Assembly (NCBI RefSeq): GCF_000150955.2
Contig: NC_011680.1
Span: 599,926-663,925 of the forward strand
DNA: 64,000 bases
Reading direction: 5' to 3'
Source: Phaeodactylum tricornutum CCAP 1055/1
Lineage: Eukaryota > Bacillariophyta > Bacillariophyceae > Surirellales > Neidiaceae
Under the pieces are notes generated by a model, which worked only from the letters and a program-made list of their open reading frames with translations, did not search any database and was not told the origin of the DNA. Made by a program: the position numbers and the translations under genes. Within the stretch, counting starts at the first letter, position 1. Each line of letters opens with the position of its first letter. This document shows positions 54,606 through 63,264 of the stretch, one piece after another.

Positions 54606-54759
54606 ACTTGCGGAGTTGTGACATCTAGCTGACTAAAAGAGAAATTTCATAGGCATTGTTGAGACTGGAAACTTGCTATTATTTTAAGAGTCCAAACAAA
54701 AAGAGTGGAAACAAACCTTTACAGAGTACAAAACAACAAAAAAGCTGGGCAGAGATCTC

Positions 54760-55530
54760 AGCAGACAATCATGCATCTCAAGAGACAGAGCAATTGTTAC
54801 TGTATGCCTCCTTACAACATGTCTCATGGACATAATTTGCCTAACATGTATGTCGCAAGTGTGAATCAAAACTATGCACATGGAGTTAAGGAGGCGCACA
54901 CAGAAATGTTGTCAGCCTTATTTTGTGGCCACATGGACTCACAATAAAGGGAGCATTTGTACAATTGCTATGTTTCTAGAGGCACATGTGTTTAGTCCTT
55001 ACTTGTCAGTTTACAAGACCAAGGTACAGTGGAATACAATTGGAACATTGGAGATACAATTGCGGGAACATAAGGAGTACCACAAACCACATGGTGGGAT
55101 TGAACAAGATCCTATACTCACCATATTGTGCAAGGAACTTATAGTTCCGAAAGTATATATATATGTGAAAGAAAGGTTGCCTATTGAGATTATGGCAGCT
55201 GTGGAAGATTGAAGATTTGATGGCATTTTGTGGGATTGGTCACTGGACTGAACAACAGATTGACTAGTTTGTATAATGTAATCACCCACTCATTGTTTTA
55301 TGAGTTCATTGATCCAAATTGCATTCTACACATAGGTCCTTGTATCCACTGTCTAACCCATGGGGAGCATTGTCAACAAGTTGAGTTTTACAGTCCCTAA
55401 GTCTCTTAGGTGTATTGCAGGTTGTTTGTCTCAATGCCCACCTTTGTTTACCACTCACTGTCCTAATAGCAAACTGTCCTACGGTTGTGCTTTGGTAGTA
55501 CTGCGTAACAACAATCATCACAAAACAAGC
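54760..55530 (+). repeat. Interspersed repeat R, copy 4
   Basis: Same landmarks again: GTCTCATGGACA near the start, CTAACATGTATG, a TCATTGTTTTATGAG block, ATAGGTCCTTGTATCCACTG, AACCCATGGGGAGC and TTAGGTGTATTGCAGG. An open frame at 54874-55212 lies wholly inside it but has no counterpart in the other copies, so it is not called a gene. Just left (54770-54850) a + strand reading CDRA-like/IVTVCLLTTC echoes the peptide beside copy 3. Confidence 0.6.
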
Positions 55531-55756
55531 AATGCTGTCGTGTGTTTGCATAGGGTCATTTTAGATGATTAAGGAAGTTTCATTGTGAAGAGTCGAACCA
55601 AATGAGAATTCGGTATGCAAATGGTCACGGGTAACCTTTTTCGATCCGCTTGCAGGCTCGACAGAGCATTGGTTTGAATTGCAAACGGACAAAAGCAAAT
55701 GTTTCTGTAGATGACATGAATCAGTCGTGTGGATGGTTTTCATAACCGCGAGACTA
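55531..55756. other. Unassigned spacer between repeat R copy 4 and the older piggyBac-like copy
   Basis: About 225 bp with no gene. It ends GACTAG just before the sequence that matches the piggyBac-like transposase. I cannot tell whether it is part of another insertion. Confidence 0.4.
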
Positions 55757-56000
55757 GGTGATTGGATTGTGTGTGCTGATTCTTATTTTGCCTCCGTTGT
55801 GACAGCTGTCAAGCTTAAGAGGATTGGCTTGAGATTCATTGGGGTTGTGAAGTTGGCAACGAGAAGATATCCAATGGCCTACCTTTCACAGTGATAAATT
55901 ATAGCCACACAATGCTACAATTTGATACTACGCTGTAGATAGAATTGTTTAGCTTTAGCATTGTTTGTTGGAACATCAATCTAGGATTCACTAGCTCTAG

Positions 56001-59000
56001 TGTCTATTCTACCGGCCCTTGTCCTCAGCTGAGGCAGGCATTTGTCCTCAGCTGAGGACGCAAAAATAAAGAAACAAATGGGCCAAATCCTGTAGACACG
56101 GTACAAAACTATACAGGTAAACGGGATTTTGCTATGATGGTTAAGAAACACATTTTTACCATAAATACTAGGAGTTACTTGTATCCACTTAGTACTACAA
56201 AGTCTTTAACTACCATAAAAGGTAGTCAGGTGTTGGTCAAAGCATAGCTGCCCTCCCGTTGTGTAGCAAATCCATGGTTCTTTGCTTTCAATTGACACAA
56301 CAAACATTAAATGGGCCAAAGCCTGTAGACAATCCTGTAGACACGGTACAAAACTATACAGATAATAGGGATTTAGCTATGATGGTTAAGAAACACATTT
56401 TTACCATGACTACTAGGAGTTACTTGTATCCAATTAGTACTATAAAGTCTTTAACTACCATGCAAGGCAGTCAAGTGCTGGGCAAAGCATAGCTGCCCTC
56501 CCGTTGTGTAGCAAATCCAAGGTTCTTTGCTTTCAATTGTCTCAACATCTTTGCATACAGAGCAAACATATGTGGTCTTCTTGGAACACACCAAACACCT
56601 TCCCTGCTGTCTTTGGTTTTTAATAGTACCATCTTTGTTCTTTCTTTTTCTTTTGGTGGGTGTTAGATGTGCGGAGAGACCACATCGCGGCTCTCCAGTT
56701 CTGGAGATGGTTGGGCTATCCTTGTCCAACTCACCCCTCCCAACTTTCCGACTTCCAACACTATCGTACTGGTTGTCCACCAGCTCCTCGGCTAAGGCAC
56801 TGTAGAAATCCTTCTGCTTTTCTTCTCGTCCAGCAGACTTTCCTATTCCTGTACATTGGCTGTAGGCTAACCATGTGCCCACAACAATGATACCAAAAAT
56901 TGATAAGTTGACTCGTGTCGACCAATCCCATGTGCCAAGTTTTCTTTCAAGCATCAGTGTATCCTGCCGACTCCGGTTGTGTCTGTCAATCATTGCACAG
57001 CAAGAATAATACACTTCTGCTGCAACTGGTTGCGCAATATTGATCTCCACCCTCTCAGGGTCTGCATCAGGTGATGTATCCACCTGTCTCCACCGGTAGC
57101 AAACTGGACTCCAGCCTCTATTCAGATTGGATGCTGTTGATATAAAATATCGACGGTCTCGGTCCACCCATACAAAAGCCATCAGGTCACAACTTCCATC
57201 CGAGATTCTGTCTGTCACCAATCCTTTCCATTCTCCTCTACTTGTCATTTCCAACTGTGAAAGGTAGGCCATTGGATATCTTCTCGTTGCCGACTTCACA
57301 ACCCCAATGAATCTCAAGCCAATCCTCTTAAGCTTGACAGCTGTCACAACGGAGGCAAAATAAGAATCAGCACACACAATCCGATCACTCCCCCACCAAG
57401 GACAAACAAGTTCTTTGATAATTTTTGCACCATGCGGTAGATACTCATCCTCCTCGTCACCCTCTTCGTCGTCAGTTATCGTCTTTCCCTTTACAAGTTT
57501 CAATCGAAGCATAATACCGGATTGTCCACACAAAACCATTTTGAATCTTGCACCCATTCTCAGGCTTTCAATCAATTGCAATATAATTTGGTAGACCATG
57601 GTTTATCCAATCCCACCCTGCCCATACCATCTTGAGATAGATTCATCCACACAAATCAGATGGGAAGGTACAAAGTTTTCGCTACGATGCTCATTGAACC
57701 TTGTGACAAAGTTGTCAACAAGTTGCCATCGGTGAACATGAGTGCTCATACCATCGGGTCGGACTGGACATTGTTCACTCCAACGGATATATTTCCAGAT
57801 ATTGTCAAACCGTTGCCGGGACATTCCTGTGCGTCCAAATGAAGGGGCAGGAATGTACTTGGAGGGTGCAGTGGTGGACCATAGTTGGGCCCGGCTACTG
57901 AACTCAAACTTTGTAGTGAGTATGAGCATTCCAAAGAACCGAAGAAGTTCTCCGGTTGTGATTGGATTCTTGTTTTGCTGTGCAAGCATAGTATTTGTAA
58001 GCCGACACATAGTAGTCAGCTGGGTCGGCGGAAACATGAGCAGAAAATATTCGAGGCGCGAAAATCTCACCCCATTGTCAGAGTCTTGACCAATAAGGTC
58101 ACCAACTGAAGTACGGATATGGAAGTGCCTAACATAGACATGGCCATTCACATCCAGCCGGGTTTTTCTTTCATTCACATACCACTCTGTTTGGTGCACT
58201 GTGGCTACCGGGTTTTCGGACTCTGTGTCAACCGAGGTATCAGTGTCAACCGGGGTCTCGACAATTTCGGCTACCGGGCTATCGGGCTCTGTGTCAACCG
58301 GGGTATTGGGCTCTGTGTCGACCAAGGTATCGGGCTCTATGTCAGCCGGGGTTTCAACCATTTCGGCTACCGGGGCTTCGACACTTTCTTCCATCAAGTT
58401 TCCGGCTTCCATGTCTGCTTCTGCTGCCTGCAAAGCCTCTGCTGCTAATTCCTCAATTAAGGACATTCCTTCATCTTCTGGCGGTACAAATGCCTTTACA
58501 CTCCGAATGTTCAGTGTTTTTTCCTTGAACAAACTCTCTCCAAAATCATAAACTGCTGTTATCAAAGTAGAGGTACGCCCGGTTGTAATGGATACAGGGG
58601 TGGTCGTGACGTCTAGAACCGTTCCAACAAGCCGCTTGGAGTGCTTGTTGACGCCATATCTCCGTGCGCACTCGCTCAGATGCACAACATGACAAGCCTT
58701 TGCCGTCACCTTCCCTCCAATTCTAAGTCTAGGATCCCTCACTGGCATGTCTGACAATGCACCAAGCCTAATTTATATGACTCAAACCAAGTATCGGAGA
58801 TGTAATGGCCATTTCATTGACGTCCAGACAAGCCATTTTACCCGACAAAAAATTTTGAAAAAAAAATCGATGAACTTTCCGTTGACGGTCATTTCTCTGT
58901 CACTTTTGGATATTAAAGCTTGCTACTTTACCCCAAGACGTGTTAGAGCATGCTGAAGACAACGGTAGCGGTAACTTTCTTTAATAATGATTTCTTTGTT

Positions 59001-59072
59001 TATTACCATAGGTCTGAAAAGTGGCCTCACCTGAGGACTGGTCCTCAGGTGAGCACAGAAGTAGAATAGACA
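56001..59072 (-). mobile_element. Younger, nearly complete piggyBac-like transposon (copy 1)
   Basis: A 3072 bp element bounded by 12-base inverted ends TGTCTATTCTAC / GTAGAATAGACA, with CTAG on both sides (55997-56000 and 59073-59076). The left end has two GTCCTCAGCTGAGG-type palindromes (56021-56058). The right end has a different hairpin, CACCTGAGGAC...GTCCTCAGGTG (~59022-59052). Inside lies a transposase on the minus strand (58748-56451). Between the transposase and the left end a ~210 bp segment is duplicated with a 245 bp period (from 56089 and 56334), including the last codons of the transposase frame. Known: piggyBac elements use TTAA; here the flanks read CTAG. Confidence 0.88.
56451..58748 (-). 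pseudogene. piggyBac-like DDE transposase (DDE_Tnp_1_7), frame broken in the middle
   Basis: The frame from the ATG at 58748 runs to a stop at 57605-57603, then continues in the same register to 56451. Between ~57615 and ~57530 the neighbouring frame reads DWINHGLPNYIAID and KPENGCKIQN, which fits the family better, so a small deletion and a compensating shift lie there, with a TGA in that frame. Seen: an N-terminal domain, an acidic repeat of the TEP(D/N)xPVD type, the DDE_Tnp_1_7 block ITTGELLRFFGMLILTTKFE, first aspartate ICVDESISRWYG, second VCADSYFASVV, a later MIDRHNRSRQDTL (third Asp region), and a C-terminal zinc ribbon CLVCSKKTTYVCSVCK...CFAQH. Probably inactive, but decay is slight. 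Confidence 0.85.
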
Positions 59073-59076
59073 CTAG

Positions 59077-59665
59077 ATCTTGGCCTCGTTGCCATTTCCT
59101 TTTTCCTGGCTCTGTCGTAGGACAGACGCAGTGGCCAGACAACTGTCCTCGTCCGGTTCATTACCCGTGTGTGGCATGCCGGAGGAAAATACGTAGCGTC
59201 TCATAGGAAACCAAATATTTGCGTTATGCATCCAAATGTTTGCAACATACACAACTCTGGTTTCCGTTGCATGAGGCGTATAAAGACGACTCGTCTTATC
59301 AAACCTGATATGCTAGGAACGAAATATTCCTGATTAACTTACGGTTTCCCTAGATGAAAGTTGTCAAAAGATGCTGGTGACACCATCCAAACTCGATGGT
59401 TTGGCGATCACATAGGTGATCCAATTGTCTCGACAAAAACTATGTCAATGGTTTGATAGCCAGTACATTGGCTACGGGGTTTCTACGTTCGTACGTTCTG
59501 TTTCCAACACAAAAGGTTTCATTTTGGAATCTATATTTTAGTCTCGCAATCACAATCGAAAAACCTACCGATTAAACCAATCGAAGCCTCTACAAGGCTT
59601 TCCCCCAACTTCTACTCTTTCGTCGTACTCTACAAATACATTTGTAAGCAGGTAGAAGTCTCTCA
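59077..59665. other. Right-hand remainder of the solo-LTR-like insertion
   Basis: About 590 bp between the younger piggyBac-like copy and the resumed older copy. It holds no gene. It ends TCTCTCA before ACAG. It is listed separately so this stretch is not read as unannotated. Confidence 0.5.
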
Positions 59666-60473
59666 ACAGTTGGAAATGACAAGTAGAGGAGAATGGAAAG
59701 GATTGGTAACAGACAGAATCTCGGATGGAAGTTGTGACCTGATGGCATTTGTATGGGTGGACCAAGACCGTCAATATTTTATATCAACAGCATCCAATCT
59801 GAATAGAGGCTGGAGTCCAGTTTGCTACCGGTGGAGTCAGGTGGATACATCACCTGATGCAGACCCTGAGAGGGTGGAGATCAATATTGCGCAACCAGTT
59901 GCAGCAGAAGTGTATTATTCTTGCTGTGCAATGATTGACAGACATAACCGGAGTTGGCAGGATACACTGATGCTTGAGAGAAAACTTGGCACATGGGATT
60001 GGTCAACATGAGTCAACTTATCAATTTTTGGTATCATTGTTGTGGGCACATGGTTAGCCTACAGCCAATGTATAGGAATAGGAAAATCTGCTGGATGGGA
60101 AGAAAAGCAGAAGGATTTCTACAGTGCCTTAGCCAAGGAGCTGGTGGACAACCAGTACAATAGTGTTGGAAGTTGCAAAGTTGGGAGGGATGAGTTGGAC
60201 AAGGATAGCCTAACCATCTCAAGAACTGGAGAGCCGCAATGTGGTCTCTCCGCACATCTACCACTTACCAAAAGAAAAAGAAAGAACAAAGATGGTACTA
60301 TTAAAAACCAAAGACAGCAGGGAAGGTGTTTGGTGTGTTCCAAGAAGACCACATATGTTTGCTCTGTATGCAAAGATGTTGAGACAATTGAAAGCAAAGA
60401 ACCATGGATTTGCTACACAACGGGAGGGCAGCTATGCTTTGCCCAACACCTGACTGCCTTGCATGGTAGTTAA
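59666..60473 (+). pseudogene. 3' half of piggyBac-like transposase, older copy
   Basis: Encodes the counterpart of residues LEMTSRGEWKG to FAQHLTALHGS of copy 1, about 90% alike by eye. It keeps the third-aspartate region MIDRHNRS and the CLVC...CSVCK zinc ribbon. A TGA at 60009-60011 interrupts it where copy 1 has Arg. The same duplicated 3' segment as in copy 1 follows it (to ~60850), so both descend from an element that already had that duplication. Confidence 0.8.
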
Positions 60474-60923
60474 AGACTTTATGGTACTAATTGGATACAA
60501 GTCACTCCTAGTATTTATGGTAAAAATGTGTTTCTTAACCATCATAGCTAAATCCCGTTTACCTGTATAGTTTTGTACCGTGTCTACAGGATTGTCTACA
60601 GGCTTTGGCCCATTTAATGTTTTTTGTGTCAATTGAAAGCAAAGAACCATGGATTTGCTACACAACGGGAGGGCAGCTATGCTTTGACCAACACCTGACT
60701 ACCTTTTATGGTAGTTAAAGACTTTGTAGTACTAAGTGGATACAAGTAACTCCTAGTATTTATGGTAAAAATGTGTTTCTTAACCATCATAGCAAAATCC
60801 CGTTTACCTGTATAGTTTTGTACCGTGTCTACAGGATTTGGCCCATTTGTTTCTTTATTTTTGCGTCCTCAGCTGAGGACAAATGCCTACCTCAGCTGAG
60901 GACAAGGGTCGGTAGAATAGACA

Positions 60924-61179
60924 CTAGCTAGCTGACAATAAAAGTCAAAACTGTATTTGGATTCTTACCTCCGGCTTTTGTAAACGGAATAACAATGCTA
61001 CAACTGTAAATAAGAAAAAAAACTGCTTATTTACCTTGCGCCACCAGGCTGTCAATCGAAAGCTCTCAATATGGCTAGCCGGCTGCGCTAGTGACTTCTA
61101 TGCACCTTTGTACGTGGCAGAACTATGCAACCCTCAGCTCAATAGCAACATAGGCAAGTAATAAAGAAATGGATTCTCA
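60924..61179. other. Flank between transposon nest and pyruvyl transferase-like gene
   Basis: Starts CTAGCTAGCTGAC beside the transposon end, then ordinary non-coding sequence forming the 3' flank of the next gene. Confidence 0.5.
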
Positions 61180-62352
61180 TCAGCTTGTAGCATCCGAGCC
61201 GGCTACTGTAAACAGGGCATACGGAAAGGTTTGTAGGATTCTAGAGACCTGCTCCTGACGGACTGCTTCTGTAAGAACTGCTGGCGGTCCCATAGCAACA
61301 CCTTCTTCAACGGTGCTCACTGATCCAATTTCAGTTGCATTGCGATATCCAAAGCTTTCGAAGTAGTCGTGAAATTTGAAAGGAGCCACACGGTTGTTTC
61401 TCGAAAGCCAACGAACCGGAATTCCGAAGGATTCCGACAGTATAACCCCGTGCAACGATGATGAGATGATGAATTTACAACGAAGCATTTTTTTGATCAT
61501 ACTTTGCCAGCTTTGTTGGACACTGAGTATCTGTTCTTTGGGAACACTTTTCAGGTCGTTAATCTTACGATTGAAGTAGTGTGGAATCACGCAGTAGTCT
61601 AATGGAGCCGCAGCCGAATCATATTTGAACTCATTTTCGAACAAATGCGCAACCAAAAACCCAGGATCACCCGTTGTGCCAAAACCAAGTTCCTGTGAGA
61701 TGCCTGAAATACCTCTGAAGGGAGTATGTAGCTTGTCGCGACACCAGCGCTTTACTAAATTTGCTGTCTTGGGCCCTCGGACACTGTAGACGGTCAAATT
61801 CTTGGCCTCATTCTGACAAATTTGACGTTGCCCATCAATTGATCCTGTACCCCACAAGTGGTCATTATCACGTACCAAAAAGAAGACGCTCCCCACGGTG
61901 AAGAGACAAATCTCGGGTAAAAAATGGTTGTATTTCTCTCGCTTGCTAAGGTCCAAAACGGGAAGGTCATCCACACCACCGCAGTTTGGGTATTTTTTAC
62001 GTAGCACCTCTTTGGTTACAGCTGGTCCGAGTTCGTCGCCGAAATTCGCTCCCCATGGAATGATATGGCAGAGATACATCTGAGGATTATGGAATCGGAC
62101 ATGACAGGAATTTGTTGCTATCGCGCTTTCGTTGCTGACATTAAAGTTGTCGACGAAGTCGCGGAGCACCGTGTCGGTTAGCGAATCCATTTGAGGCTCA
62201 TATTCAAACTTGACTAGAAGAAGGGCGAAGCTAACTCCAAAAGCAACTAAGGTCAAGCTCACGAGCGCTCGACGGAGTGGCTGCAGGTACCATTCCTCTG
62301 TGCCTTTAAGTTTCGTTCGTTGTTTTCGCGCATTGCGACGTCGATAGAGCAT
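61180..62352 (-). CDS. Type II membrane polysaccharide pyruvyl transferase-like protein
   Basis: Single exon of 390 residues from an ATG. Seen: a basic N-terminus (MLYRRRNARKQR), one hydrophobic segment (~30-48), then a domain with GANFGDELGPAVTKEVL, LWGTGSIDG, VYSVRGPKTANLVKRW, TGDPGFLVAHLF, CVIPHYFNRK and FIISSSLHGVILSESFGIPVRWL. These are the core motifs of the PS_pyruv_trans family (WcaK/CsaB/ExoV and yeast Pvg1). Known: members add pyruvate ketals from phosphoenolpyruvate to sugars of surface polysaccharides. Inferred: a Golgi enzyme decorating glycans with acidic pyruvyl groups. It is the only clear host gene right of 51 kb. Confidence 0.87.
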   Translation of the reverse strand: MLYRRRNARKQRTKLKGTEEWYLQPLRRALVSLTLVAFGVSFALLLVKFEYEPQMDSLTDTVLRDFVDNFNVSNESAIATNSCHVRFHNPQMYLCHIIPWGANFGDELGPAVTKEVLRKKYPNCGGVDDLPVLDLSKREKYNHFLPEICLFTVGSVFFLVRDNDHLWGTGSIDGQRQICQNEAKNLTVYSVRGPKTANLVKRWCRDKLHTPFRGISGISQELGFGTTGDPGFLVAHLFENEFKYDSAAAPLDYCVIPHYFNRKINDLKSVPKEQILSVQQSWQSMIKKMLRCKFIISSSLHGVILSESFGIPVRWLSRNNRVAPFKFHDYFESFGYRNATEIGSVSTVEEGVAMGPPAVLTEAVRQEQVSRILQTFPYALFTVAGSDATS

Positions 62353-62783
62353 ATTGAAACGATATGACCGAGCGTATAGGGTACAATACCATGCGTGAGC
62401 TTAACGTAAGCAATGTATAGATTTGCAATAAGTTGTTGTTCGCTCTCGCATGACTGACTTATTGTATACTGTAAAATTCTACCTTTTAATGGATGTATTT
62501 CATAGAATACAATTCAAGGGCAGAGCCAGGGTGAGGGGGGGGGAAGTCTGCATGACCTGTGAGTCGTTCTAACGACTGACGCGGCAAAACCACTTACGAA
62601 GTCAAACGACATTTTAGTAAAAGTGATTTTCAAAACATATCTGTTTGTCAAAATTAACGTGCCATGGAATTGAACCACGGAGCGCTATCCCCAAATCACG
62701 TCTTTTGACCACGTCACATTTAAGGTATATTAAGCATATTCACTTATATCTTGACATCTGTTGACTTTAGGGGATGGCTCTAG
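62353..62783. other. Intergenic with G-run and tRNA-like motif
   Basis: This is the upstream flank of the pyruvyl transferase-like gene. It contains a GGGGGGGG run near 62536 and the tRNA-like block described separately. It ends at a CTAG beside the third piggyBac-like end. Confidence 0.5.
62656..62722 (-). pseudogene. tRNA-like degenerate sequence (possible tRNA relic or tRNA-derived SINE head)
   Basis: On the minus strand GGTTCAATTCC resembles the Pol III B box, and CGTGG-TTCAATT-CCATG folds as a T arm. An upstream TGGTCAAAAG resembles an A box, and AATGTGA could pair at six of seven positions with GCACGTT. The total (~66 bases) is too short for a full cloverleaf and I find no good anticodon arm, so it is not called as a working tRNA. 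Confidence 0.3.
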
Positions 62784-63264
62784 TGTCTGGGCGACTGGCG
62801 CTTGTCCTCTTAAGAGGACACGAAAAAAGCGAAAACTATAAGATAATTGTGTAGCTCTAGTACAATATTCCACGCAAAACTGGAATTTGACCATGGTGGT
62901 CAAGAATGGCACTATGTTTTCGAGACTTTAGTCGAATGCATAGAAAGTAAAATAAAATATATATTTAATCACTATGGGAGGTGGCCATATGCTCAGAATA
63001 GCACAGCTTTCCATTTTTGGTGCAGCAAATCCATGGTTCTCTACTACCGGGTTTTTCCTCATCTTTGTCAAGGAACCAACTCACGATGGTTAAGTTACAC
63101 AGCCAATCTCTCCTCACAGTCATTGTCTCCATACAATGACCGGTCTTCCTCAATTTAGCGTAATCAACTAACCTTATAATTTTAGGATCTACACAAACCA
63201 AAAGGTCTGTTTCTCTAGGATAGTTGGTCCCGATACAATCTATCGCTTGACACGACCAACTCAC
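62784..63264 (-). mobile_element. Third, diverged piggyBac-like element: left end and transposase C-terminus remnant
   Basis: Preceded by CTAG (62780-62783), the end reads TGTCTGGGCGACTGG then CTTGTCCTCTTAAGAGGAC, the same layout as the left end of copy 1 with a different palindrome centre. To its right the minus strand (63264-62965) encodes a piece ending SREPWICCTKNGKLCYSEHM, matching SKEPWICYTTGGQLCFAQHL of copy 1. The rest of the transposase is not visible. The right end was not found, so the extent to the right is uncertain. Confidence 0.65.

Larger units (their letters stand above)
55892..59665. mobile_element. Solo-LTR-like insertion inside the older piggyBac-like copy (itself interrupted)
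   Basis: The insertion starts TGATAAATT and ends ...TCTCTCA. It is flanked by ACAG (55888-55891 and 59666-59669), where the younger transposon copy shows the unbroken sequence TTCACAGTTGG. Without the younger piggyBac-like element inside it, it is ~700 bp. TG...CA ends, a short target duplication, no coding capacity and a TATAAA-like site near 59278 fit a solo LTR left after recombination. An unrelated non-autonomous element is the alternative. The family (copia or gypsy type) cannot be told. Confidence 0.5.
55757..60923 (+). mobile_element. Older piggyBac-like transposon (copy 2), 5'-truncated and split by a later insertion
   Basis: The element has two parts, 55757-55891 and 59666-60923, on the + strand. 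The first part encodes GWDRIVCADSYFASVV-like sequence (reads CADSYFASVVTAV) up to YPMAYLS. The second continues at LEMTSRGEWKG and runs to the C-terminal zinc-ribbon-like end at 60473. The right end (60841-60923) has GTCCTCAGCTGAGGAC palindromes and finishes ...GTAGAATAGACA, followed by CTAG (60924-60927). The 5' half and left end are missing. One TGA at 60009-60011 replaces an arginine codon of copy 1. Compared with copy 1, many differences are CpG to TpG or CpA. Confidence 0.85.

Noticed and set aside
54874-55212. 112-residue + strand frame as a gene.
   Set aside because: It lies wholly inside repeat R copy 4 and is not preserved in the other copies.
57603-58748. Two separate transposon genes on either side of 57600.
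   Set aside because: The second frame continues the same DDE_Tnp_1_7 domain, and the joint shows small indels rather than a gene boundary or a GT-AG intron.
62656-62722. Working tRNA gene.
   Set aside because: Too short, no good anticodon arm and imperfect A box.
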